The notes beneath the pieces are model-generated. The model was given only the letters and a program-made list of their open reading frames with translations. It made no database searches and was not told the origin of the DNA. Of a stretch of 64,000 nucleotides of DNA, positions 17,473-25,998 are shown one piece after another. The translations under genes were made by a program, and so were the position numbers. The DNA lies in assembly GCF_001280845.1 (NCBI RefSeq), contig NZ_LGHP01000001.1, positions 195,302 to 259,301 of the forward strand. The letters are read 5' to 3'. Origin of the DNA: Bacillus sp. FJAT-28004 (lineage in GTDB: Bacteria; Bacillota; Bacilli; Paenibacillales; Paenibacillaceae). Position 1 is the stretch's first letter. Each line of letters begins with the position of its first letter.

Positions 17473-18465
17473 GTGTTTCTAGACATAAATAGAAAGAGTG
17501 AAACTTGGATGGCTGATGATCGAATGGACGATAAGCTCAGTAAAATGATTGATGTAGCAAGATTATATTATGAACTAGATTATAATCAGGAGGAAATCGC
17601 ACAGAAACTGGGTGTATCGCGCCCCACGATATCAAGGTTTCTACAGCAGGCGAAGGATGAGGGTTACGTTCAAATTAAAATCGTGCACCCTAATGAAAAC
17701 AATTTTGTTCTAGCAAACCGTCTAGAAGCAAAGTTTGGTCTGAAAAAAGCAGTTATCGTTTCTGTGCCGCAGTACGAGGACAGCATCGTGAAAAGGTATA
17801 TTGGCGAAGCAGCAGCGAACTATTTATATGATACGGTAAAAGATGGCGACATCATTGCGACGACTTGGGGAACGACGCTCTTTCAAATGGCTTCTCAGTT
17901 GAAGGATAAGCCGGTTCGAGATGTTAAGGTCGTGCAGCTTAACGGCGGGGTCAGCCACTCGGAGACCAATACATACGCCTATGAAATTGTTCATTTATTC
18001 GGCAAGGCTTTTCATACGATACCCTACTTTATTCCGCTGCCGGCGCTTGTTGACCACGAGGTAGTGAAACGAACGATTGAATCGGACCGCCATATTCGAA
18101 ATATTTTGGAGCTGGGAAAGCTGTCTAATATCGCCGTTGTAACTGTAGGTGCTCCAACAGATGACTCCGTATTAATTAGAGCGAACTATTTTACAGATGC
18201 AGATCTAGACATCATTCGCGAGAAGGCAGCAGGCGATATATGCTCACGCTATATTGATATCGCAGGTGATATTTGTTCAACAGAGATGAATCAGCGCACG
18301 ATCGGCATTAGTCTCGATGAGCTGAAGCGCAAGGATCAGTCGATTCTTGTGGCAGGCGGTGCGAAGAAGGTGGACGGCATTTATGGCGCGCTGCGCGGCG
18401 GCTACACCAATGTGCTCATAACTGACCAGTTTACAGCAAGGTATTTATTGGAACGGAATGTGTAG
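17473..18465 (+). CDS. SorC/DeoR-like transcriptional regulator with sugar-phosphate-binding domain
   Basis: The protein has 330 residues. A helix-turn-helix (EEIAQKLGVSRPTISRFLQQAKDEG) is followed by the SorC-type effector domain (IIATTWGTTLFQMA, VVQLNGGVSHSE, ILVAGGAKKVDGI). The sequence layout resembles B. subtilis DeoR, which senses deoxyribose-5-phosphate, but the deo catabolic genes are not beside it. It lies directly after the surface nuclease/nucleotidase gene, which would release deoxynucleosides. The GTG at 17473 has GAGGGAG 12 bases upstream. An ATG at 17509 would give a length closer to DeoR but has only a weak ribosome site. Confidence 0.82.
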   Translation: MFLDINRKSETWMADDRMDDKLSKMIDVARLYYELDYNQEEIAQKLGVSRPTISRFLQQAKDEGYVQIKIVHPNENNFVLANRLEAKFGLKKAVIVSVPQYEDSIVKRYIGEAAANYLYDTVKDGDIIATTWGTTLFQMASQLKDKPVRDVKVVQLNGGVSHSETNTYAYEIVHLFGKAFHTIPYFIPLPALVDHEVVKRTIESDRHIRNILELGKLSNIAVVTVGAPTDDSVLIRANYFTDADLDIIREKAAGDICSRYIDIAGDICSTEMNQRTIGISLDELKRKDQSILVAGGAKKVDGIYGALRGGYTNVLITDQFTARYLLERNV

Positions 18466-18486
18466 ATCAGCTTATGGAACAAACGA

Positions 18487-18522
18487 GGGGATCTTAGCTG
18501 CCAGACAGCAAATAAGATCCCC
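18487..18522. terminator. Hairpin between convergent regulator and folD
   Basis: GGGGATCTTA pairs with TAAGATCCCC across a 16-nt loop that itself can fold. The T run is weak. It lies between the ends of two convergent genes and may serve both. Confidence 0.55.
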
Positions 18523-18543
18523 GCGTTCTACTTCCCGTATATC

Positions 18544-19389
18544 TTAATGAAGCGCAAATCGCTCAGCCGAGTCAACCGTATGCTTCAGAAGCGTGGCAAT
18601 CGTGACAGGGCCTACGCCTGCAGGTACGGGGGTGATGGCGCTGGCTTTTGCTAAACAAGCCTCGTAATCAACGTCCCCAATATTCCCTTCATTGTACCCT
18701 GCATCAAGCACGACAGCGCCACCCTGGATCCATTCTCCTTGAATAAAGTTTGGCTTGCCGACTGCAGCAACGACGATATCGGCATGGCGCAGCATATCCG
18801 CTAAATTTTCTGTTTTGGAATGACAGGTTGTAACGGTTGCATTGCGATTCAGCAGCATCTGCGAAACAGGCTTGCCTAGAATAGGGCTCCGTCCAACTAC
18901 GACAGCATGTTTGCCTTCAACCTTGATGTCATAATAATCAAGAATAGCCATAATAGCAGCAGGGGTACACGATGGATACTGAGCGTAACCAAATGCATTT
19001 TGGGCGAAAGATAGCGCAGTTACACCATCTACATCCTTATGAATACTAATCGCTTCAAATGCCGCACGCTCATCAATCTGATGCGGTACGGGGTGCTGCA
19101 AGAGGATACCGTGAATAAGAGGGTCTTCGTTAAGCTGCAAAATAACGTCAATCAAATCGTCCGTTGAAATGCTTTTGTTCAAATGAATACGTTTGGAATC
19201 GATGCCTAGCTTCTTGCATGCATTGCCTTTCATTCGAACATACGTTTCAGAGGCAGGGTCATCTCCCACCAATATCGTCGCTAAACATGGGATGATCCCC
19301 CGTTTGACTAACGTTTCAACTCTTGCCTTCAACTGCTCTTTAATCGCATTCGCCACAATTGCTCCGTCCAAAATCAGTTTCTCCGTCAT
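18544..19389 (-). CDS. folD: Methylenetetrahydrofolate dehydrogenase/cyclohydrolase
   Basis: The protein has 281 residues, full length for FolD. It catalyses the NADP-dependent oxidation of 5,10-methylene-THF and hydrolysis of the methenyl intermediate to 10-formyl-THF in the cytoplasm. Visible motifs are ILVGDDPASETYVRMK (with the catalytic Tyr-x4-Lys region), HGILLQHPVPH, DVDGVTALS, VVVGRSPILGKPV in the Rossmann part, and the C-terminal PVPAGVGPVTIATLL. The gene is preceded by a ZTP riboswitch and its terminator, linking expression to shortage of 10-formyl-THF. The ATG is preceded by GGGGCTGAGG. Confidence 0.97.
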   Translation of the reverse strand: MTEKLILDGAIVANAIKEQLKARVETLVKRGIIPCLATILVGDDPASETYVRMKGNACKKLGIDSKRIHLNKSISTDDLIDVILQLNEDPLIHGILLQHPVPHQIDERAAFEAISIHKDVDGVTALSFAQNAFGYAQYPSCTPAAIMAILDYYDIKVEGKHAVVVGRSPILGKPVSQMLLNRNATVTTCHSKTENLADMLRHADIVVAAVGKPNFIQGEWIQGGAVVLDAGYNEGNIGDVDYEACLAKASAITPVPAGVGPVTIATLLKHTVDSAERFALH

Positions 19390-19420
19390 CTTCTACCTCA
19401 GCCCCTTATGAATAGATGTC

Positions 19421-19460
19421 AAAAAACATAAAAAGGCAAGGGGTATGTCCCCTTACCTTT
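19421..19460 (-). terminator. Expression-platform terminator of the ZTP riboswitch
   Basis: On the minus strand AAAGGTAAGGGG pairs with CCCCTTGCCTTT, and a T-rich tail follows. It begins right after the CCTGGGCA end of the aptamer. ZTP binding would be expected to prevent formation of this stem. Confidence 0.85.
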
Positions 19461-19529
19461 GCCCAGGCGTACGGCTAATGATCTGCGCGCTCCCTCATGG
19501 TTGCCCATGTTCCGCCAGTCACGCACAGC
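19460..19529 (-). ncRNA. ZTP riboswitch (pfl motif) controlling folD
   Basis: The minus strand reads GCGTGACTGGCGGAACATG, then GGGCAACCATGAGGGAGCGC, a variable linker, and finally CGTACGCCTGGGCA. These are the conserved blocks of the pfl/ZTP aptamer, including the CCTGGGCA 3' core. The ligand is ZTP/ZMP, which accumulates when 10-formyl-THF is scarce. folD is a classic target. Confidence 0.93.
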
Positions 19530-19636
19530 TTTTTAATGGTATGTTGATTTTAACAGTTGGATGGTGCAAAAGCGAGCGGATTTTAATCTTCGTTATTTTA
19601 TGGGTATATAGGTGTGGAAACGCAGGTGATGAATGC

Positions 19637-19679
19637 TATAATTGCTTTAACAAGAGGGAGCGAGCCGCGCTGCCCTCTT
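19637..19679 (+). promoter_or_regulatory. Extended -10 promoter and 5' hairpin of second ABC exporter operon
   Basis: TGCTATAAT (TATAAT at 19637-19642) is an extended -10 element with a poor -35. Just after the expected start, AAGAGGGAGCG pairs with CGCTGCCCTCTT (one bulged G, 5-nt loop) at 19652-19679. A hairpin at the extreme 5' end of a transcript often protects it from decay. Confidence 0.5.
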
Positions 19680-19722
19680 AATTTGCAATTTACGCAAAAT
19701 GATGGGAGATTGAGGTGGTAAG

Positions 19723-21450
19723 TTGTTAAAGCTCACTAGATTTTTGAAAAAATATTGGCTGTCCGCTTTGCTGGCGCCGCTGTTTATGCTGCTAGAGGTG
19801 TTCATGGACTTGCTGCAGCCGCGATTCATGGCCAGCATTGTGAATGATGGCATTATTGCGGGTGATCTAACAGCTATCGCGAGTACCGCGCCCAAAATGC
19901 TGATCGCTGCGTTGATCGGACTAATTGCAGGTGTAGGCTGCACGGTGTTCTCAACGATAGCTTCGCAAAACTTTGGGGCTGATCTAAGGCAGGAGCTGTT
20001 TCAAAAAATACAGTCGCTGTCGCTGCGATCGCTTGACCGCTTTGGTTCGGGCTCCATTGTGACGAGACTGACGGGTGATGTTACACAAATTCAGAACTTA
20101 GTGTTGCTGCTGCTCCGAGTATTCGCACGCAGTTCATTCATTATTATTGGCAGCCTGATTATGGCCTTTGTAATCAGCCCGCGCCTGTCTATTATTTTGC
20201 TCGCAATGATACCTTTACTAGCTATATTCCTCATCATTACAACTCGGATTACCGTTCCTCTGTTTGCGATGATGCAGCAGCGGCTTGATCAAGTGAATAC
20301 CGTTATGCAAGAAAATTTGTCCGGTATCCGTGTTGTTAAGGCCTTTGTTCGGTCGGATTACGAGGAAGAACGTTTTAATGAGACGAACTCAAATTTACTG
20401 CATGCTAGTCTTAAAGCGGCCAAGATCGTCGCACTTAATACGCCGCTTGTGTCGATCATTCTTAATTTCAGTATTGTAGCTGCATTATGGTACGGAGGAA
20501 TGCTCTCTGAGTATGGCGCTCTGTCGGTGGGCAGTCTTGCAGCATTTTTAACTTATATTACACAGCTTCTATTCTCTACATTAGGGCTAGGAAATCAATT
20601 GATTGCGATTTCTCGGGCCAAGGCTTCCGCTGACCGCATCAACGAGATATTGGAGGTGCCAGCAGATAAATGGACAGCTGAAGGTAAAGCTAACGAGCAG
20701 TCAAAGCATATTCAAGCGGGTAGAATTACTTTTGACCATGTAAGTTTTAACTATGAAGGCGATTCAGAGAAGGCGGTGCTTCGCGACATTCATTTGGATA
20801 TAGAGCCGGGTGAGACGATTGGGATCGTAGGGGTGAACGGCTCAGGGAAATCAACGCTGGTCAGCCTCATTCCAAGGTTCTATGAAGTCACTGAGGGGAT
20901 GATTCGTATAGATTCCCATCCCATTAACGAGATTGCTGCAGTCGAGCTGCATAGCCAAATCGGCATGGTGCTTCAGCAAGCGCATTTGTTCAGTGGAACT
21001 ATTCGAGACAATATCAGCTACGGCAAACCGGATGCGAGTCAGGATGAAATAGTGGCAGCAGCGAAAGCGGCTGAGGCACATGCGTTCATTATGAAGCTGG
21101 AGAATGGTTATGATACATTGCTTGGTCAGCGGGGGGTCAACCTGTCAGGCGGTCAAAAGCAGCGATTGTCTATTGCTCGGACTTTATTGCTTAAACCAAA
21201 AATTGTCATTCTCGATGACTGCACAAGCGCGGTCGATCTGAGAACGGATTTACTTATACGCAAATCGCTGCAAGAGATTATGAAGACCAGTACTTGTTTT
21301 ATTATCGGGCAGCGAATTGCGTCCGTACAGCAGGCGAATCGGATTATCGTGCTTGAGGACGGTCAAGTGACAGCGATTGGCACGCATCAAGAGCTTCTAG
21401 AACAAAGCAAGCTATACCAGCAAATGGCCTTTTCCCAGCAAGGAGCTTGA
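19723..21450 (+). CDS. ABC exporter half-transporter, degenerate-site subunit (YfiB-like)
   Basis: The protein has 575 residues, with an exporter membrane domain followed by an ATPase. Walker A is GVNGSGKST, the signature is LSGGQKQR, and Walker B is IVILDDCTSAVD with Asp in place of the catalytic Glu. The switch histidine is also replaced: the sequence reads IIGQRIASV where canonical proteins read IAHRLSTI. The TTG start follows GAGGTGG. The partner begins 3 bases after the stop. The pair resembles YfiB/YfiC-type heterodimeric exporters. The substrate is unknown. Confidence 0.92.
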   Translation: MLKLTRFLKKYWLSALLAPLFMLLEVFMDLLQPRFMASIVNDGIIAGDLTAIASTAPKMLIAALIGLIAGVGCTVFSTIASQNFGADLRQELFQKIQSLSLRSLDRFGSGSIVTRLTGDVTQIQNLVLLLLRVFARSSFIIIGSLIMAFVISPRLSIILLAMIPLLAIFLIITTRITVPLFAMMQQRLDQVNTVMQENLSGIRVVKAFVRSDYEEERFNETNSNLLHASLKAAKIVALNTPLVSIILNFSIVAALWYGGMLSEYGALSVGSLAAFLTYITQLLFSTLGLGNQLIAISRAKASADRINEILEVPADKWTAEGKANEQSKHIQAGRITFDHVSFNYEGDSEKAVLRDIHLDIEPGETIGIVGVNGSGKSTLVSLIPRFYEVTEGMIRIDSHPINEIAAVELHSQIGMVLQQAHLFSGTIRDNISYGKPDASQDEIVAAAKAAEAHAFIMKLENGYDTLLGQRGVNLSGGQKQRLSIARTLLLKPKIVILDDCTSAVDLRTDLLIRKSLQEIMKTSTCFIIGQRIASVQQANRIIVLEDGQVTAIGTHQELLEQSKLYQQMAFSQQGA

Positions 21451-21453
21451 TAG

Positions 21454-23193
21454 ATGAATCATACAATAGCGACATTAAAAAGAGTCGGAACTTATTTACT
21501 TCATGGTCGCGCTAGACTTATTGCAGTCATTGCACTAACGATAGCTGCAGCAGGACTTACGCTTGCAGGTCCTTATTTTTTAGGCAAAGCTTTGGATGAT
21601 AATATTATTGCCAAACAATATGATGGACTGCTTTCTATTTGTTTGCTTATGCTTGGAATATACGCGGCTGGCAGCGTAGTCAGTTGGCTTCAAGCGATTT
21701 TCTTAGCTGAAGTGTCGCAGCGAACCGTATGGAGTCTTCGCAAGGAATTATTTAATCATTTGCAAAAGCTGCCCATCCCGTTTTTTGCGAGTAAAAATCA
21801 CGGCGAGCTCATGAGCCGTACGACGAATGACATCGATAATGTTACCAATACGCTGAACCAAAGCTTGATTCAAATTAAATCGAGTATCATAATGCTCATA
21901 GGCTCGTTCGCGATGATGCTTTTCTTAAACGTGTGGCTCACGCTCGTTGCACTCATAATCATTCCGGTCATCGTTTTTGTTACGAAACGGATAGCGAAGA
22001 TTACACAGCGCCAGTTCAAAGGTCAACAGCAGGAGCTGGGCGGGCTTAATGGATTTATTGAGGAGACGGTATCTGGGCAGAAGGTCGTGGCTCTGTTTCA
22101 TCAAGAGGAGCGAATGGCTGAGCAATTCAGCGCTGCAAATGCCAAGCTGAAGAAAGTTGGAACAAAAGCTCAAATTTATTCGGGTACGATGGGCCCATTC
22201 ATGAATATGTTTGGTCATATCAGCTATTTGATCATTGCAGGAGTTGGCGGCTGGCTGGCGATTCATGATCATGCGACTGTCGGCGTTATCATAAGCTTTC
22301 TTGGCTATTCAAAACAATTTAGTGGTCCATTAAATGAAGTTGCGAATCAATATAATATGATTCAGTCTGGTGTAGCAGGCGCGGAGCGGGTGTTCGAAAT
22401 GATGGATATTCCGTCAGAGTATGAAGCAGCCGAGGCTGTGAAAGAGATGGAATCGATTGGCGGCAAGGTGGAGTTTCGTGATGTGAGGTTTGAATATAAG
22501 GACGGAACCGCAGCCCTTAATGACATCTCCTTTACTGCTAAGCCGGGAGAGACCGTTGCATTAGTTGGTCCAACAGGAGCGGGCAAGACGACGATTATTA
22601 ATCTGATTGGACGTTTCTACGAGATCAAGGACGGCCAAATTTTAATTGATGACGAAGATATTCGCACCATAGACAAAAACAGTTTGCGTAAACAGCTTGG
22701 GATTGTGCTGCAGGACGCCCATTTGTTCTCGGGTACAATTCGCGAGAATATCCGCTACGGTAAGCTGGATGCTACAGACGAAGAGGTTGAGGAGGCAGCT
22801 GTTCAAGCGAATGCAAATAGCTTCATTGCAAAGCTGCCGCTGGGATACGAGACCGAACTGACGGCGGAAGGCGGGAACATCAGCCATGGGCAGCGCCAGC
22901 TTATCACAATTGCCCGGGCAATTCTTGGAGACCCTGCGCTGCTCATATTGGATGAAGCAACGAGCAGTGTAGATACGCTTGCTGAGCTCCAAATTCAAGA
23001 AGCGATGAAGAAGCTGCTAAGTGGAAGAACGAGTTTTGTTATTGCTCACCGTCTCAGCACTATACGGAATGCGGATACCATTTTGTTCATTAAGGATGGT
23101 GAAATCGCTGAGCGCGGTACACATGATGAATTGCTCGCTAAAAATGGATTGTACAATCAGCTGCATGGAAGCCAATTTTTACAGGAAGTATAG
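21454..23193 (+). CDS. ABC exporter half-transporter, catalytic subunit (YfiC-like)
   Basis: The protein has 579 residues, with a six-helix domain then an ATPase. Walker A is GPTGAGKTT, Walker B is LLILDEATSSVD with the catalytic Glu, and the switch histidine is present in IAHRLSTIRN. The signature is altered to ISHGQRQL, so the composite site completed by this signature is degenerate. This complements the preceding gene, so the pair should form one working and one degenerate ATP site. Confidence 0.92.
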   Translation: MNHTIATLKRVGTYLLHGRARLIAVIALTIAAAGLTLAGPYFLGKALDDNIIAKQYDGLLSICLLMLGIYAAGSVVSWLQAIFLAEVSQRTVWSLRKELFNHLQKLPIPFFASKNHGELMSRTTNDIDNVTNTLNQSLIQIKSSIIMLIGSFAMMLFLNVWLTLVALIIIPVIVFVTKRIAKITQRQFKGQQQELGGLNGFIEETVSGQKVVALFHQEERMAEQFSAANAKLKKVGTKAQIYSGTMGPFMNMFGHISYLIIAGVGGWLAIHDHATVGVIISFLGYSKQFSGPLNEVANQYNMIQSGVAGAERVFEMMDIPSEYEAAEAVKEMESIGGKVEFRDVRFEYKDGTAALNDISFTAKPGETVALVGPTGAGKTTIINLIGRFYEIKDGQILIDDEDIRTIDKNSLRKQLGIVLQDAHLFSGTIRENIRYGKLDATDEEVEEAAVQANANSFIAKLPLGYETELTAEGGNISHGQRQLITIARAILGDPALLILDEATSSVDTLAELQIQEAMKKLLSGRTSFVIAHRLSTIRNADTILFIKDGEIAERGTHDELLAKNGLYNQLHGSQFLQEV

Positions 23194-23265
23194 TTAGGCT
23201 CTCTCATAAAGTCGATATGAATGTGGTACAATGAGATGAGCGATACAATTAGGAGATGACAAACG

Positions 23266-23544
23266 ATGAGTGAACAATTGAACGAGCAAGAACTTTTGCA
23301 GTATATAGCAAACGAAACAAACGCGGATGAGCAGTTGATTAAGCTGGTATTAAAGCATGAGCATGCTTTCATCAACAACGCGAAGGAAGATAAAAATGGC
23401 GAGGTAGATATTGACGGAGACGAGCTGGTAGATTACGTATTAAGCCGCCCTGACGTGAAGTCTAACGAGCTGATCGTGGAATCGATTTTGGATGCTGAAA
23501 TGGATTACTTGATGGACAAAGGCCTAGCAGGTTACGTAGACTAG
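23266..23544 (+). CDS. Small acidic protein of unknown function
   Basis: The protein has 92 residues, strongly acidic and predicted helical, with no signal peptide or membrane segment. An AGGAGATGAC ribosome site precedes the ATG. A TACAAT -10-like element at 23228-23233 and a hairpin after the stop suggest a separate transcript. I do not recognise the family. Codon use and the clear ribosome site support a real gene. Confidence 0.7.
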   Translation: MSEQLNEQELLQYIANETNADEQLIKLVLKHEHAFINNAKEDKNGEVDIDGDELVDYVLSRPDVKSNELIVESILDAEMDYLMDKGLAGYVD

Positions 23545-23560
23545 TCTGAGAGTTTTTAAT

Positions 23561-23604
23561 AAGGACTGCTTCAAGCGCATGTTGGCTTAAGCAGTCCTTC
23601 TTCT
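23561..23604 (+). terminator. Hairpin after the small acidic protein gene
   Basis: AAGGACTGCTT pairs with AAGCAGTCCTT and is followed by CTTCTG. In the rest of the gap to 23867 I see only an AT-rich hairpin at 23798-23822 (GCATTTTT/AAAAATGC then T6), just before the YitT gene. Confidence 0.6.
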
Positions 23605-23867
23605 GTTGAAATGCTTATTATATTTTTGTAAACACTGGATGGAAATGGTTGAGGTGTATACTCCCAATTAATACGGGAATACTCCAATGGATTCGAAACG
23701 TGATACCGATACTTCGTGTTTAATTCGTGTTGCACAAATGGTTATTACAGGGGAATAAGGACATGAGTATGCAGCATATGATCTAAACGAGGTACATGCA
23801 TTTTTGAAAAAAATGCTTTTTTATGCTAAAGTTATAGGATGAAATCGGGAAAACGGAGGCTGGGCAG

Positions 23868-24734
23868 TTGGCAAAAACGCATAAGGGGTTATCATCTTTA
23901 GAAATTTTTAAGAGGTTTGTTTTTATTACGATTGGATCGATTTTAATGGGCGTTGCTTTGGAATTGTTTCTTGTTCCGAATAATGTTATCGATGGAGGCA
24001 TTGCCGGTATATCGATTATGTTGGCGCATTTAACGTCACTTCCACTCGGCGTGTACTTGTTTGTAGTGAACGTACCTTTCCTTATTCTTGGTTATAAACA
24101 GATTGGGAAAACGTTTGCGATCTCGACCCTTTATGGCATTATCGTCATGTCGGTTACCACATCAATGCTTCATCATGTTGAAGCATTTACCGAAGAGAAG
24201 CTGTTAGCAGTTTTGTTCGGCGGTCTTATTTTGGGTGCAGGCGTTGGTCTTGCGATTCGGTTTGGCGGCTCGCTCGATGGCGTAGAAATTGTATCAATCC
24301 TGATTTCGAAAAAGATGCGTATGCCAGTCGGACAAATTATCATGATATTTAACGTTATCATTTTTGTAATTGCGGGTTTCGTGTTTGAATGGGATTCAGC
24401 CATGTACTCGATGTTTACATATTATATAGCGATTAAAATAATTGATATCGTTGTGGAAGGTCTCGATGAATCAAAATCGGTAACGATTATTTCTTCAGAG
24501 TATGAAGAGGTATCGCAAGCGATTATTGATCGATTGGGACGTACGACGACCTTGATTCAAGCACGCGGCGGCTATTCGAAGGATGAGACGCAAATGATCT
24601 ATTGTGTCGTATCCCGCCTAGAACTAGCGAAGCTCAAAGCCATCGTGCAATCCATTGATGAGAATGCCTTTATTGCTATTGAGCATGTATCTGACGTCAT
24701 GGGCGGCGGATTCAGCAAAGGCAGCATCCATTAA
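23868..24734 (+). CDS. YitT family membrane protein (DUF161/DUF2179)
   Basis: The protein has 288 residues. Residues 10-190 hold five or six membrane segments with the family pattern of glycine-rich helices (VPNNVIDGGIAGISIML, FGGSLDGVEIVSI). Residues 200-285 form the cytoplasmic DUF2179 domain (KSVTIISSEYEEV, TTTLIQARGGYSK, VSDVMGGGFSKG). The length is typical. The TTG start is supported by GGAGGC 10 bases upstream. Molecular function is not established for the family. Confidence 0.92.
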   Translation: MAKTHKGLSSLEIFKRFVFITIGSILMGVALELFLVPNNVIDGGIAGISIMLAHLTSLPLGVYLFVVNVPFLILGYKQIGKTFAISTLYGIIVMSVTTSMLHHVEAFTEEKLLAVLFGGLILGAGVGLAIRFGGSLDGVEIVSILISKKMRMPVGQIIMIFNVIIFVIAGFVFEWDSAMYSMFTYYIAIKIIDIVVEGLDESKSVTIISSEYEEVSQAIIDRLGRTTTLIQARGGYSKDETQMIYCVVSRLELAKLKAIVQSIDENAFIAIEHVSDVMGGGFSKGSIH

Positions 24735-24743
24735 TGATATAAC

Positions 24744-24793
24744 CAAAAAAATCCGGCAGCGGCGTCAGTAGACGCTGTGCCGGTTTTTTTTTT
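24744..24793. terminator. Bidirectional terminator between convergent genes
   Basis: A CCGGCAGCG...CGCTGTGCCGG stem is flanked by A runs on the left and a run of T on the right. It can terminate both the YitT gene and the minus-strand MFS gene. Confidence 0.85.
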
Positions 24794-24795
24794 GA

Positions 24796-25998
24796 TTATA
24801 GGCTTGTCGTAACAGCAGGATCGCTTGAGGCTCTAGCGAGTCCCTTATCCTTCACGCAAAGAAGGAACAAAAGAGCGATAACCATTCCTCCTGATGAGAA
24901 ATAGAAAAGTACCGAGTAACCAAGAAGATCAATCAAGCCGCCCATGAGCGGCGGTGATGCTATCGCAGCGAGTGAAGAAATCAAGTAATATATGCCTGTC
25001 CGTGTACCTATGCTTTGCTCTTTGCCAAGCGAAACAATGAAGGGATAGGAGTTGATGTTAATCATCGCCCAGCAGATACCGCCTAGAATAAGCAATGTAC
25101 GAAGCGGCAGCAGCGCATCCGCGAATGAGATTGCTGCAAAAATCACGATGAGGCCAATAACACCTAGAGAGATGATGAGTTTTTTGCCAAAGCGGTTGCC
25201 GAGTAGTCCGCTTGGAATGGCGGCTGCTACAAAAGCCAGAGAAAAGAAAGCAAGCGAAAATGATGACTGGCCTTCCGTCAACTGTAAGTGCTTCGTACCA
25301 TACAGTGTGAAAAAGGCTTCGACGCCTTGATAGGATAGAAACCAGAAGAAGATCGCTCCTAGCAGGAAGATCGTAGGACGGTTCCATTGTTCTTTGAACG
25401 ATACTTTTATTTTCTCCTCAGCAGGCGAGTAAGAGATGGCGTCTCGTTTTTCTTTTATGTTATTCAACAAAATAACTAAACAGATTAAGGTCAATATGGA
25501 TGCGGATAGAAAAGGGAGCGAGGAATGTTTCTCATATAGAAACGAGCCTCCCGCGAAGGCGATTATAGAGCCGATTCCGCCCATGAAGTTAATAACGCCA
25601 TTTGCCTTTGTCCGCTTGTTGTCATGAGTGATGTCGGGCATAAGCGCGACGGTCGGGGATCGGTATAAGCTCATGGACAGGTTCATAAGTACCATGAACA
25701 ATACGAGCGTGAGCAAGCTCGTATGCCAAGGGATGAGTGCTCCGAATAAGGCTGCAAGCGGCATGCCGATGAGCAAATAGGGCATTCTTTTGCCAAGACG
25801 TGTGTTTGTGCGATCGCTGCGGCTTCCGATCCATGGCTGCAAAAATAGAGCAAAGTAATTATCGATCGTCATCATGAATCCAATTAGCGCCGTACTCGTC
25901 AAAAACTTATCAAGGAAAAAAGGGACGAATGCGTTGTAAAGCGCCCATGTAATGCTGATGCTAAAAAAACCGAACCCGAGCAGCCATGTCTTTTTCAT
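24796..25998 (-). CDS. MFS transporter
   Basis: The protein has 400 residues with twelve predicted membrane segments. The conserved loop after helix 2 reads GSRSDRTNTRLGKRMPYLL, which resembles the GPH/SLC45-like branch of sugar and glycoside transporters. Its start codon overlaps the stop of the upstream glycerophosphodiesterase gene (ATGA), so the two are translationally coupled. Context therefore suggests a substrate related to glycerophosphodiesters or their products, but this is inference. Confidence 0.85.
   Translation of the reverse strand: MKKTWLLGFGFFSISITWALYNAFVPFFLDKFLTSTALIGFMMTIDNYFALFLQPWIGSRSDRTNTRLGKRMPYLLIGMPLAALFGALIPWHTSLLTLVLFMVLMNLSMSLYRSPTVALMPDITHDNKRTKANGVINFMGGIGSIIAFAGGSFLYEKHSSLPFLSASILTLICLVILLNNIKEKRDAISYSPAEEKIKVSFKEQWNRPTIFLLGAIFFWFLSYQGVEAFFTLYGTKHLQLTEGQSSFSLAFFSLAFVAAAIPSGLLGNRFGKKLIISLGVIGLIVIFAAISFADALLPLRTLLILGGICWAMININSYPFIVSLGKEQSIGTRTGIYYLISSLAAIASPPLMGGLIDLLGYSVLFYFSSGGMVIALLFLLCVKDKGLARASSDPAVTTSL

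Noticed and set aside
19445..19681. Plus-strand 78-codon frame
   Set aside because: It lies across the minus-strand ZTP riboswitch and the ABC promoter and has no ribosome site.
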